A stretch of DNA of 64,000 nt, from assembly GCA_963714255.1 (NCBI GenBank), contig CAVQNU010000016.1, positions 1 to 64,000 of the forward strand, given 5' to 3'. Source of the DNA: Rhodovastum sp963714255 (GTDB taxonomy: Bacteria > Pseudomonadota > Alphaproteobacteria > Acetobacterales > Acetobacteraceae). Made by a program: the position numbers and the translations under genes. This document shows, piece after piece, positions 35,734 through 44,506 of the stretch (its first letter is position 1; each line of letters starts with the position of its first letter). The notes beneath the pieces were generated by a model, which made no database searches, was not told where the DNA came from, and saw only the letters and a list, made by a program, of their open reading frames with translations.

Positions 35734-36297
35734 TCAGGGCTTGGGCGGCAGGGTGATGCCGGATGGCGCCTCATGGATCGCATGTCCCGCGCGCATCGTC
35801 GCCGGGTCGAAATGCCAGAGGTAGCGTGCCAGCCTGATCGCGTACCGGATGCCCATCAGCGCCCCGCCGGTGGGCAAGGACAGATCGTAGATCCACATCG
35901 GAAAGCCGAGTCCGGTGTAGCTGCGTTCGTCGAGCATTTGGGCGGTGTCGACGATGTCCCAGCCGTACCACACCAGGCCGGCGCAGAAGGCCAGCGCGAC
36001 CAGGCAGTTGAACACTTCCAGCCCGCGTTGCGCGGCCGGCGGCAGCAGCCGCAGCACGAGGTCGGGGCGGACATGGGCGTCGCGCCGCACGAGCTGGCTG
36101 GAGACGATCATCAGCGCCCAGATGATGAGGTAGACGATGATTTCGTCGCCCCAGCCGGAGCCCATCGAGGGATCGATATAGCGGCCGAATATCTGCCACA
36201 TGCCGATGCCGAGGGCGGCGCAGCCCAGCAGGCCGACGATCACACGTTCGGCCGTATCCCAGGCGCGCATGAACGGCGCTGCCCGCGTTTGTGGCAT
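35734..36297 (-). CDS. TRAP transporter small permease, DctQ type
   Basis: A 187-residue four-helix membrane protein that works with the large permease. The helices are seen at about residues 18-40, 53-72, 92-115 and 142-158; WGDEIIVYLIIWALMIVSSQLVRRDAHVRPD is the family's typical second helix region with the conserved Arg-rich loop (quoted in part: VRRDAHVRPDLVL). It heads the two-gene unit. The solute-binding subunit DctP is missing from the window. Confidence 0.82.
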   Translation of the reverse strand: MPQTRAAPFMRAWDTAERVIVGLLGCAALGIGMWQIFGRYIDPSMGSGWGDEIIVYLIIWALMIVSSQLVRRDAHVRPDLVLRLLPPAAQRGLEVFNCLVALAFCAGLVWYGWDIVDTAQMLDERSYTGLGFPMWIYDLSLPTGGALMGIRYAIRLARYLWHFDPATMRAGHAIHEAPSGITLPPKP

Positions 36298-36350
36298 TGG
36301 ACGGGCCTCCCGACGTTACGGCCGTCCATTCATTCCGTCATGCTGAACGA

Positions 36351-36436
36351 ATGGGGTCAAGGGGGCCACCGCCCCGTCGTGCCGAAGGCGCGCTTCGCGC
36401 GGTGCGGGTCCAGGGCAGAGCCCTGGCCTTTCTTCC
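36351..36436. repeat. Hairpin repeat, locus 7
   Basis: Right-hand half only: ATGGGGTCAAGGGGGCCACC, a GCGCGCTTCGCGCG hairpin and CCAGGGC-AGA-GCCCTGGCC. It abuts the stop of the ThDP enzyme gene on the minus strand and the start side of the TRAP unit. Confidence 0.65.
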
Positions 36437-38083
36437 TTACGGCAACGAAACCCGCCACCCCTCCTGCCCGCGCACCCGCCGGGGCGACAGCATATCCCAC
36501 GGGCTAGGCATCTCTCCCACCGGCACATGCACCAGCGCCGGCGCCCGTGCCGCCAGCGCCTCGCGCAGCGCCGTCGCCAGGCTCGCCTCGTCGGAGGCAC
36601 GGAACGCATTGACCCCGAAGCTGCGGGCAAAGGCGAAAAAGTCGGGGTTGGCGAGGTCGCAGGCGATCAGCCGGTTGCCGAAGCGCTCGGCCTGGATGCG
36701 GCGGACATTGCCGAAGGCGCCGTCGTCGAACACCACCGCCACCACCGGCAGGCCATGGCGGACGGCGGTGGCCAGTTCCGCCGCCTGGTACATAAACCCG
36801 CCATCGCCGCAGATCGCCACCACCGCGCGGCCGGGCAGCGCCGCCTGCACGCCCAGCGCGGCGCCGTAGCCCCAGCCCAGATTGTCCTGATAGCCCGGCG
36901 AGATGTAGCGCCGGGGCGCGGCCACCGGAAACGCCAGCCGGCCGCAGAAGCTCACCTGGGTCACGTCTTCCACCACCACTCCGTTCTCCGGCAAAGCGGC
37001 GCGCAGGGCGCGCAGGAAGCCCATTTGCGGCTCCTGGCGGGACATGCGCTCGGCGAACCAGGCTTGCGCCGCGGCCACGTCCGCGCGCGGCGCCCGCACC
37101 CGGTTATGCGCCGGCAGGGCGGCCAGCAGCGCCCGCAGGCCGGCCGCGGCGTCGGCCAGCACAGCGGCGTCGGGGCGGCGGAAGCGCGCAATCTCCTCCG
37201 CGTCGATGTCCAGGCGGACGATTTTCAGATCGGGGTCGGTGCCCCAGACCGACTGGGCGAAATGCAGCCGCGTGCCCACGCCCAGCACCGCGTCGGCCTG
37301 CGGCCACAGGCGCTGGCCGACCGGCAGCGACACCGCCAGAGGATGGGTGGTGGGCACCACGCCGCGGCCGCGGCGATAGGTCACCACCGGCGCCTGCAGC
37401 AGCTCTGCCACCGCCAGCAGTTCCGGCCCCGCGTCCAGCGCGCCGCCGCCGGCGACGATGATCGGCCGCTCGGCCGCACCCAGCAGCCTCGCCGCCTGTG
37501 CGATCGCGTCGGGATCGACCTCGGGGCGGAACGGCGGCAGCGGATCGACTGGTGTGGCCTGGCCCGGCCGGCCCCGAACGTCGATGGCGCATTCCAGCGC
37601 CACCGGGCGCGCCCGCCCGCTCAGCGCCGCCCGCACCGCCTCGGCCACCAGCCCCGGCGCCGCGGACGCGGACGGGATGCGCGCGCCCCATTTTACCATG
37701 TGCCGCAGCAGGCCGAGCTGGTCGGGCAGTTCGTGCAAATGGCCATAGCCGCGGTCGATGGCATCCGACGGCACCTGGCCGGCGATGGCCAGCACCGGCG
37801 CGCCGGTGCCATACGCGGTCAGCAGCGCCGCCGCGGTGTTCAGGATGCCCGGCCCCGGCACGGCTGCGTAGGCCTGCGGCCGGCCGGTCGCCAGCGCGGC
37901 GCCGAGCGCCATATAGGCCGAGGTCTGCTCGTGGCGCGGATGCAGCACCCGCATGCGGCCGGCGGCGGCGTGCACCGCGTCGAACAGATGGTCGTTGTGC
38001 ACGCCGGGCAGGGCGAACAACGTGTCGATGCCGTGCCGGAGCAGGGCGTCGACGGTGGCTTCGGCGGTGGTCATGCGGGGCAT
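36437..38083 (-). CDS. Thiamine diphosphate-dependent enzyme, acetolactate synthase-like
   Basis: A 548-residue enzyme of the pyruvate oxidase/acetolactate synthase superfamily, which decarboxylates 2-oxoacids and may condense the product. The catalytic glutamate is in HPRHEQTSAYMALG; the central domain holds PIIVAGGGALDAG; the thiamine diphosphate motif runs from CGDGGFMYQAAELATAV to VVFDDGAFGN. The start at 38083 or 38074 fits the family; upstream codons run toward a palindromic repeat. FAD-binding residues of true acetolactate synthases are unclear, so benzoylformate decarboxylase or sulfoacetaldehyde-type activity is possible. Confidence 0.82.
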   Translation of the reverse strand: MPRMTTAEATVDALLRHGIDTLFALPGVHNDHLFDAVHAAAGRMRVLHPRHEQTSAYMALGAALATGRPQAYAAVPGPGILNTAAALLTAYGTGAPVLAIAGQVPSDAIDRGYGHLHELPDQLGLLRHMVKWGARIPSASAAPGLVAEAVRAALSGRARPVALECAIDVRGRPGQATPVDPLPPFRPEVDPDAIAQAARLLGAAERPIIVAGGGALDAGPELLAVAELLQAPVVTYRRGRGVVPTTHPLAVSLPVGQRLWPQADAVLGVGTRLHFAQSVWGTDPDLKIVRLDIDAEEIARFRRPDAAVLADAAAGLRALLAALPAHNRVRAPRADVAAAQAWFAERMSRQEPQMGFLRALRAALPENGVVVEDVTQVSFCGRLAFPVAAPRRYISPGYQDNLGWGYGAALGVQAALPGRAVVAICGDGGFMYQAAELATAVRHGLPVVAVVFDDGAFGNVRRIQAERFGNRLIACDLANPDFFAFARSFGVNAFRASDEASLATALREALAARAPALVHVPVGEMPSPWDMLSPRRVRGQEGWRVSLP

Positions 38084-38133
38084 GGCGGGTCCTGAAACGC
38101 GGTTATTGGCGCTGTATTGACACGGCCTCGCCG

Positions 38134-38397
38134 GGGGCGGCACATCGGGGTGGGAGTTGGGTGAAGGAAGGCCAGGGCTCTGCCCTGGACCCGCCAGGGG
38201 GCGGTGGCCCCCTGGACCCCGCTACTTAAGCAGTTGTCTTGAGCGGAGGGTGAGGCAGTGAACCGGTTCACTGCCTCACCCCCCGCTCAAGACAACTGCT
38301 AAAGAGTAATGGGTTCCAAGGGGCCACCGCCCCTTGGCGGGTCCAGGGCAGAGCCCTGGCCTTCCTTCACCCAACTCCCACCCCGATGTGCCGCCCC
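38134..38397. repeat. Hairpin repeat, locus 8: 264-bp inverted repeat
   Basis: The core arms are 38230-38264 and 38265-38299, 35 bases each with one mismatch. Hairpin modules GGCCAGGGC-TCT-GCCCTGG and GGGGGC-GGTG-GCCCCC flank it at left with an inverted set at right. The outer 30 bases (GGGGCGGCACATCGGGG and GTGGGAGTTGGGTGAAGG) recur inverted at 38367-38397. It ends just before the AGGAG site of the binding-protein gene, so that transcript would start with a very long hairpin. Confidence 0.85.
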
Positions 38398-38411
38398 ACG
38401 AGGAGTCCCCC

Positions 38412-39572
38412 ATGTCCACGTCCCGCGCGCCCGTGTTGCTCGCAACCATCGGCGCCGCGTTGCTGTCGGCCTCGGTTGCGGCGGCCGACACCATCCGCAT
38501 CGGCGTCAGCGTGGCCGCGACCGGCCCGGCCGCCTCGCTCGGCATTCCCCAGCGCAACACCGTGGCCCTCCTGCCCAGGCAGATCGCCGGCCAGACCATG
38601 GAATATTTCGTCCTCGACGACGGCACCGACGCCACCCGCGGTGTCGCCAACATGCGCAAGCTGATCGACGAGGACAAGGTCGATGCCGTCATCGGCTCCT
38701 CCGCCACCCCCGCCTCGGCGGCGATGAGCACGGTGGCGGCGGAGAAGGGCGTGCCGCTGGTCGCCCTGGCGGCCTCGGCCTCGCTCATTCTGCCGATGAC
38801 GCCGGAGAAGCGCTGGGTGTTCAAGGCGCCGCAGAACGACAGCCTGATGGCCGACGCCATCGCCGCCGACATGGCCAAGCGCGGCGTCAAGACGCTGGCG
38901 TTCATCGGCTTCAACGACGGCTACGGCGACGGCTGGCTGGCGGAAACGGAGCGCGCCGCCACAGCGCAGAACATCCGCGTGGTGGACGTGGAGCGTTATG
39001 CCAGGCCGGACACCAGTGTGACCGGGCAGGTGCTGAAGATCATCGCGGCCAGACCCGACGCGGTGCTGATCGGCGCCGCCGGCACCCCGGCCGCGCTGCC
39101 GCAGAAGACGCTGCACGAGCGCGGCTATAGGGGGCTGTACTACCAGACTCACGGCGCCGCCAACGCCGACTTCCTGCGCGTCGGCGGCAAAGATGTCGAA
39201 GGCACGTTCCTGCCGGTCGGGCCGGTCGTGGTTGCGGCGCAGCTGCCCGACTCCAACCCGGTCAGGCAGGTCGCGCTGGACTACGTGAAAAGCTACGAGG
39301 CGGCGAACGGCCCCGGCTCGGCGACCGCGTTCGGCGCGCATGCCTACGACGCCTTCCTGATGCTGCAGGCGGCCATCCCCGCCGCGCTGCAAAAGGCCAG
39401 GCCGGGCACCGCCGAGTTCCGCGCCGCCTTGCGCGACGCGCTTGAGAACCAGCACGACCTGGTGCTGACCCACGGCATCGCCAACACCTCTCCGCAGGAC
39501 CACAACGGCTTCGATACGCGCGCGCGCGTCATGGTGACCGTCAAGGACGGCGCGTGGAAGCTGCTGCCCTGA
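38412..39572 (+). CDS. ABC transporter substrate-binding protein, LivJ type (first copy)
   Basis: A 386-residue periplasmic binding protein. The start at 38412 has AGGAG eight bases upstream and gives a signal peptide ending in SVAAA. Family sequence: IRIGVSVAATGPAASLG, DDGTDATRGVANMRKLID, VIGSSATPASAAM and AFIGFNDGYGDGWLAE. Proteins of this type bind branched-chain amino acids or aromatic acids; the gene's place ahead of phenylacetate genes favours an aromatic acid here. A close paralogue follows after 143 bases. Confidence 0.9.
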   Translation: MSTSRAPVLLATIGAALLSASVAAADTIRIGVSVAATGPAASLGIPQRNTVALLPRQIAGQTMEYFVLDDGTDATRGVANMRKLIDEDKVDAVIGSSATPASAAMSTVAAEKGVPLVALAASASLILPMTPEKRWVFKAPQNDSLMADAIAADMAKRGVKTLAFIGFNDGYGDGWLAETERAATAQNIRVVDVERYARPDTSVTGQVLKIIAARPDAVLIGAAGTPAALPQKTLHERGYRGLYYQTHGAANADFLRVGGKDVEGTFLPVGPVVVAAQLPDSNPVRQVALDYVKSYEAANGPGSATAFGAHAYDAFLMLQAAIPAALQKARPGTAEFRAALRDALENQHDLVLTHGIANTSPQDHNGFDTRARVMVTVKDGAWKLLP

Positions 39573-39715
39573 GCTTTGCTGTGTGCCGGAGCAACTGCCG
39601 GCGCAACAAGTTGACAGGCTTCCCGGCCGGCCCCTACACCACCGGCCAACCTGACAAGGCCTGATCCGCCCCGCGGCGGCGGAGACACGTCCAGAAACGG
39701 AGAGGAAATCTGTCC

Positions 39716-40867
39716 ATGCTGAGACAAGTCGCCGCGCTGGCCGTGCTCGCCGGCTGTCTGCTGGCGCAGCCGGCCGGGGCTGACACCATTCATGTTGGCG
39801 TGACCGTTTCCGCCACCGGACCGGCCGCCTCGCTGGGCTTGCCGGAACAGAAAACCGTGGCGCTGCTGCCCACCGAAATCGCCGGACAGACGATCGAATA
39901 CACCGTGCTGGACGACGCCGGCGACAGCTCCCGCGGGGTCGCCAACATGCGCAAGCTGATCGACGACGCGCAGGCCGATGTCGTCATCGGCTCGTCGGTC
40001 ACGCCGGTTTCGCTCGCGCTGATCGATGTCGCCGCCGAAAAGAAAGTGCCGCTGCTGACCATGTCGGCCTCGGCGCGGCTGGTATCGCCCATGGATGCGC
40101 AGCGCCACTGGGTGTTCAAGCTGCCGCAGAACGACAGCCTGATGGCCGACGCCATCCTGGACCACATGGCCAGGCACGGGGTGAAAACATTCGCCTTCAT
40201 CGGCTTCAACGACGCCTACGGCGACAGCTGGCTGGCCGAGACGGAACGCGCCGCCCGCGCCCATGGCGTGAAGCTCGGCGGCGTGGAGCGCTACGCCCGC
40301 ACCGATACCAGCGTCACCGGCCAGGTGCTGAAAATCATCGCCGAGAAACCCGACGCTGTGCTGATCGCCGGCTCCGGCACGCCGGCGGCACTGCCGCAAA
40401 AGGCGCTGCACGAACGCGGCTACATGGGAAAGGTTTACCAAACGCACGGCAGCGCCAACAACGACTTCCTGCGCGTCGGCGGCAAGGACGTCGAGGGCAC
40501 CATCCTGCCGGTCGGGCCGATCGTGGTCGCCGCCCAACTGCCGGACAGCAACCCGATCAAGAAAGTCGCACTGGATTACGTGCACCGCTACGAGGCAGCC
40601 AACGGCGCCGGCACCGTCTCGTCCTTCGGTGCCCACGCGTGGGACGCCGGGCTGATGCTGCAGGCAGCCATTCCGGCGGCGTTGAAAGTCGCCAAACCCG
40701 GCACGCCGGAATTCCGGGCGGCACTGCGGGATTCCTTGGAGTCGCTCAGCAACCTTACGCTCTGCCATGGCATCACGACGATGACGCCGGAAGATCACAA
40801 CGGGTTCGATCAGCGCGCGCGAGTGATGATTACGATCCATAATGGCGCTTGGACGCTGCTGCCCTGA
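39716..40867 (+). CDS. ABC transporter substrate-binding protein, LivJ type (second copy)
   Basis: A 383-residue paralogue of the preceding gene, alike along its whole length (IHVGVTVSATGPAASLGLP, DDAGDSSRGVANMRKLID, FIGFNDAYGDSWLAETERAA). The signal peptide ends in AGA. It is preceded by GGAGAGGAAA. The pair is a tandem duplication with diverged residues in the ligand-facing loops, so the two may bind different but related acids and share one permease. A hairpin repeat separates it from the permease genes. Confidence 0.9.
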   Translation: MLRQVAALAVLAGCLLAQPAGADTIHVGVTVSATGPAASLGLPEQKTVALLPTEIAGQTIEYTVLDDAGDSSRGVANMRKLIDDAQADVVIGSSVTPVSLALIDVAAEKKVPLLTMSASARLVSPMDAQRHWVFKLPQNDSLMADAILDHMARHGVKTFAFIGFNDAYGDSWLAETERAARAHGVKLGGVERYARTDTSVTGQVLKIIAEKPDAVLIAGSGTPAALPQKALHERGYMGKVYQTHGSANNDFLRVGGKDVEGTILPVGPIVVAAQLPDSNPIKKVALDYVHRYEAANGAGTVSSFGAHAWDAGLMLQAAIPAALKVAKPGTPEFRAALRDSLESLSNLTLCHGITTMTPEDHNGFDQRARVMITIHNGAWTLLP

Positions 40868-40938
40868 TAAAGAAAGCAAGGCCAGGGCTCTGCCCTGGAC
40901 CCGCCAGGGGGCAGTGGCCCCCTGGACCCCGCTCCTTT
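40868..40938. repeat. Hairpin repeat, locus 9 (half element)
   Basis: Left-hand half only: AAGCAAGGCCAGGGC-TCT-GCCCTGG, then CCAGGGGGC-AGTG-GCCCCCTGG and ACCCCGCTCC. It starts one base after the second binding-protein stop and ends nine bases before the permease start, so it lies inside the operon and could cut expression of the permease genes. Confidence 0.75.
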
Positions 40939-40946
40939 TCACCCTG

Positions 40947-41984
40947 ATGGACGCCTCGATCGCCTTGATCCTGGTGCAGGATGGCATCGTCAACGGCGCC
41001 ATCTATGCCCTGCTGGCATTGTCGCTCGTGCTGGTCTTTGCCGTGACGCGGGTGGTGTTCATCCCGCAAGGCGAGTTCGTCGCCTACGGGGCACTCACCT
41101 ACGCGGCCCTGGATGCCGGACAACTGCCGGGCAGCGTCTGGCTGCTCTGCGGCCTCGGCGCCGCCGCCTGCATCGCCTCCCTTTGGGCGGAGCGGCGCAC
41201 ATTGAAGCCACGTGGCATCGCACGGCTGCTGGCGGGCACGCTCGGACTGCCCGCCGCCGTGCTGCTGGTGACGCGCGAACTGGCGCCGCTGCACCCGGGC
41301 GTGTTGGTGCAGGCGCTGCTGGCCCTGCTGATCGTCACCCCGATGGCGCCCCTCCTGTACCGCGTGGCGTTCCGCCCGCTCGCCCAGGCGTCCGTGCTGG
41401 TGCTGCTGATCGCCGCCGTCGGCGTGCACCTCGCCATGGGCGGGCTGGGGCTCGTGTTCTTCGGGCCGGAAGGATCGCGCGCCGCCGGCTTCTCCGACGC
41501 CAGCCTCGACCTCGGGCCGCTCACCGTGCCCGGACAGTCGTTGTGGATCGTCGGGCTCACGCTCGCGCTGATCCTGGGGCTGTACGGGTTCTTCGGGTTC
41601 ACCCTCTACGGCAAGGCCCTGCGCGCCACTGCGGTGAACCGGCTGGGCGCGCGTCTGGTCGGCATCGGCACCGCACAGTCCGGTGAAATCGCCTTTGCCC
41701 TGGCCGGCGCCATCGGCGCCCTGTCCGGCATCCTGATCGTGCCGCTCACCACCGTCTATTACGACACCGGCTTCATCATCGGCCTGAAAGGCTTCACCGC
41801 CGCCATCATCGGCGGCATGGCGAGTTACCCCGGGGCGGCGCTGGCGGCCCTCGGGGTGGGGGTGCTGGAGAGTTTCTCCTCGTTCTGGGCCAGCGCCTTC
41901 AAGGAAGTGATCGTGTTCACCGCCATCATCCCCGTGCTGCTCTGGCGCAGCCTGCGCGCCGGCGCCGTGGAGACCGAGGAATGA
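40947..41984 (+). CDS. Branched-chain amino acid-type ABC permease LivH
   Basis: A 345-residue membrane permease with about eight helices. The start at 40947 (MDASIALILVQDGIVNGAIY) matches the family; the longer open frame upstream is repeat sequence. IPQGEFVAYGALTYA and ALRATAVNRLGARLVGI are LivH landmarks, the latter near the coupling helix region that contacts the ATPase. The insert at about 80-125 makes it longer than E. coli LivH. The stop overlaps the next start by four bases. Confidence 0.9.
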   Translation: MDASIALILVQDGIVNGAIYALLALSLVLVFAVTRVVFIPQGEFVAYGALTYAALDAGQLPGSVWLLCGLGAAACIASLWAERRTLKPRGIARLLAGTLGLPAAVLLVTRELAPLHPGVLVQALLALLIVTPMAPLLYRVAFRPLAQASVLVLLIAAVGVHLAMGGLGLVFFGPEGSRAAGFSDASLDLGPLTVPGQSLWIVGLTLALILGLYGFFGFTLYGKALRATAVNRLGARLVGIGTAQSGEIAFALAGAIGALSGILIVPLTTVYYDTGFIIGLKGFTAAIIGGMASYPGAALAALGVGVLESFSSFWASAFKEVIVFTAIIPVLLWRSLRAGAVETEE

Positions 41985-43744
41985 CGGCACGCACAATCTG
42001 GCCGCTGCCGGCGCTGCTGCTGTGCCTTGCCCTTCCCTGGCTGCCCGGCCTGCCGCCCTTCTGGGTCACGCTCGGCAACTACATCGGCATTTCCGGCATC
42101 GTTGCCATCGGGCTGGTGGTGCTGACCGGGGTTGCCGGCATCACCTCGTTCGGCCAGGCGAGTTTTTTCGGGTTTGGCGCCTACACCACCGCCATTCTCA
42201 CCGTGCAGACGCAGATGTCGCCGTGGCTCACGTTGCCGTTGGCGCTCGCGGTCAGCGCGGCGGCGGCGCTGGCGATCGGCGCGATCACGCTCCGCCTGTC
42301 CGGCCATTATCTGGCGGTCGGCACCATCGCCTGGTCGGTGAGTCTTTACTACACCTTCGCCAATCTCGACCTGTTCGGCCGCAATGACGGCATTTCCGGC
42401 ATCCCGCCGCTGACGCTCGGCGGGCTGCCGCTGATCGACGGGCGGCTGTATTTCAGCGTCATCTGGACCGGCGTGGTGCTTTCCGCCCTCGCCACCGGCA
42501 ATTTGCTGGACAGCCGCGCCGGCCGCGCCATCCGCGCGCTGCGCGGCGGCGCGCTGGCGGCGGCAAGCTTCGGGGTGAACACGCCGCAGGCGCGCTCGCT
42601 GGCCTTCGTCTATGCCGCCATGCTGGCCGCCTTCGCCGGCTGGCTGTATGCACATATGCAGCGCTCGGTGAACCCCACCCCGTTCGGCCTGAACGCCGGC
42701 ATCGAATACTTGCTGATGGCGGTGGTGGGGGGGGCGGCGCATATTCCCGGCGCGCTGCTCGGCGCCGGGCTGGTCACCGTGGTCAACGACCTGCTGCAGG
42801 ATGTGCTGCCGAAGCTGATCGGCACCCAGGGCAATTTCGAGACCATCGTGTTCGGCGCCATTCTGGTGCTGGCGCTGCAGGCCTCGCCCGAGGGCATCTG
42901 GCCGCACATCGCCCGCGTGCGCCCGCGCCCCCACCGCGTCCGTCCCGACGCCGCCCCCTTGCCCACGCGCCCCATGCCGCAGCGCGGCACCCCGGTGCTG
43001 GACGTGCGCGGCCTGCACCGCCGTTTCGGCGGGCTGGTGGCGGTGAACGATCTGTATTTTACCCTGTCGGCCGGCGAGATCGTCGGCCTGATCGGGCCGA
43101 ATGGCGCTGGCAAAAGCACCACCTTCGATCTGCTGACCGGCGTTGACCGGCCGAACGCGGGCGAGATCGAATTCCTCGGCCGCCCGCTGGTGGGCATGGC
43201 GGCGCCGGCGATCGCCCGGCTGGGCATCGCGCGCACCTTCCAGCACGTGAAGCTGGTGCCCAGCATGTCGGTGATCGAGAACGTGGTGATCGGCGCCCAT
43301 CTGCGCGGCCAGGCCGGCCCGCTGCAAGGCGTGCTGCGCCTCGACCGCGCCGAGGAGGCGCAATTATACGCCGAGGCCGCCCGCCAGCTCGCCCGGGTGG
43401 GGCTGGCGCACTATGCCGACCGGCCCGCGACCAGCCTCTCGCTCGGCCAGCAGCGGGTGGCCGAGATCGCCCGCGCGCTGTGCCTCGATCCGGTGCTGTT
43501 CCTGCTGGACGAGCCGGCCGCCGGGTTGCGCCACACCGAAAAGACCGAGCTCGCAGGGTTGCTGCGCCGGCTGCGCGGCGAGGGCGTTACGATCCTGCTG
43601 GTCGAGCACGACATGGAGTTCGTGATGAACCTCACGGACCGGCTGGTGGTGATGGATTTCGGCACCAAGCTGGCCGAGGGCCCGCCGGGCGTGGTCCGCT
43701 GCGACCCGGCGGTGATCGAGGCCTATCTGGGCAGCGTGGCGTGA
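41981..43744 (+). CDS. Fused LivM permease and LivG ATPase
   Basis: A 587-residue fusion. Residues about 1-310 are a LivM-type permease (SGIVAIGLVVLTGVAGITSF, GQASFFGFGAYT, FGRNDGISGIPPL). A linker rich in Arg/Pro (310-340) leads to a LivG-type ATPase: Walker A GPNGAGKST, LTGVDRPNAGEIEFLG, signature LSLGQQRVAEIA (Leu-Gly in place of the usual Ser-Gly) and Walker B VLFLLDEPAAGL. Fusions of this kind are known in Proteobacteria. It is coupled to both neighbours by 4-base overlaps. Confidence 0.9.
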   Translation: MTARTIWPLPALLLCLALPWLPGLPPFWVTLGNYIGISGIVAIGLVVLTGVAGITSFGQASFFGFGAYTTAILTVQTQMSPWLTLPLALAVSAAAALAIGAITLRLSGHYLAVGTIAWSVSLYYTFANLDLFGRNDGISGIPPLTLGGLPLIDGRLYFSVIWTGVVLSALATGNLLDSRAGRAIRALRGGALAAASFGVNTPQARSLAFVYAAMLAAFAGWLYAHMQRSVNPTPFGLNAGIEYLLMAVVGGAAHIPGALLGAGLVTVVNDLLQDVLPKLIGTQGNFETIVFGAILVLALQASPEGIWPHIARVRPRPHRVRPDAAPLPTRPMPQRGTPVLDVRGLHRRFGGLVAVNDLYFTLSAGEIVGLIGPNGAGKSTTFDLLTGVDRPNAGEIEFLGRPLVGMAAPAIARLGIARTFQHVKLVPSMSVIENVVIGAHLRGQAGPLQGVLRLDRAEEAQLYAEAARQLARVGLAHYADRPATSLSLGQQRVAEIARALCLDPVLFLLDEPAAGLRHTEKTELAGLLRRLRGEGVTILLVEHDMEFVMNLTDRLVVMDFGTKLAEGPPGVVRCDPAVIEAYLGSVA

Positions 43745-44466
43745 CGGCCCTGCTGGAACTCGACGATGTGTCGGTGGCCTATGGCGGCATTCCGGCGGTC
43801 ACCGGCGTTTCGTTGAGCGTGGAGGCCGGCCGCATCGTCACGGTCATCGGCCCGAACGGGGCGGGGAAATCGACCCTGCTGAACGCGGTGATGGGCGTGT
43901 TGCCCGCGCAGGGCCGCATCCGCTTCGCCGGGCAGGACCTGGGCGCCGCCGGGGTGGAAGCGCGCGTGCAGGCGGGCATGTCGCTGGTGCCGGAGAAGCG
44001 GGAATTATTCGCCAGCATGAGCGTGGAGGACAATCTGCGGCTCGGCGCCTTCCGCCACCGCGCCGAGGGCCGCGCTGCCGCCACGCGTGGGCTCGACGAT
44101 ATTTTCGCCCTGTTTCCCCGCCTGCGGGAGCGGCGGCGCCAGCAGGCCGGCACGCTCTCGGGCGGCGAGCGGCAGATGCTGGCCATGGGGCGGGCGCTGA
44201 TGGCGCGGCCGGCGCTGCTGATGCTGGACGAACCCAGCCTGGGGCTGGCGCCGATGATCGTGCGCGACATTTTCCACACCATCATCGCCTTGCGCCGCAC
44301 CGGCGTCGCCATTCTGCTGGTCGAGCAGAACGCCCGCGCGGCGCTGCAGGTGTCTGACCACGGCTATGTTCTCGAAACCGGACGGGTGACGCTGCAGGGG
44401 CCCAGCGCGGCGCTGGCCGCCGACCCGCGCATCGTGGAACTCTATCTCGGCCACGGCCGCGCATGA
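43741..44466 (+). CDS. Branched-chain amino acid-type ABC ATPase LivF
   Basis: A 241-residue ATP-binding subunit. The GTG start at 43741 overlaps the previous stop (GTGA). Walker A is GPNGAGKST at about 38-46, the signature LSGGERQMLAMGRAL, Walker B LLMLDEPSLGLAP, and the switch His region AILLVEQNARAAL. It pairs with the LivG domain of the fused protein. Length is normal for LivF. Confidence 0.93.
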   Translation: MTALLELDDVSVAYGGIPAVTGVSLSVEAGRIVTVIGPNGAGKSTLLNAVMGVLPAQGRIRFAGQDLGAAGVEARVQAGMSLVPEKRELFASMSVEDNLRLGAFRHRAEGRAAATRGLDDIFALFPRLRERRRQQAGTLSGGERQMLAMGRALMARPALLMLDEPSLGLAPMIVRDIFHTIIALRRTGVAILLVEQNARAALQVSDHGYVLETGRVTLQGPSAALAADPRIVELYLGHGRA

Positions 44467-44506
44467 GGCGGCGCCCGCACCGACCAGCGAGAAACGGAGA
44501 AACGTC

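Noticed and set aside
36437..38083. Housekeeping acetolactate synthase (ilvB)
   Set aside because: No ilvN regulatory subunit gene follows and the FAD-contact sequence typical of IlvB is not clear, so only the superfamily is assigned.
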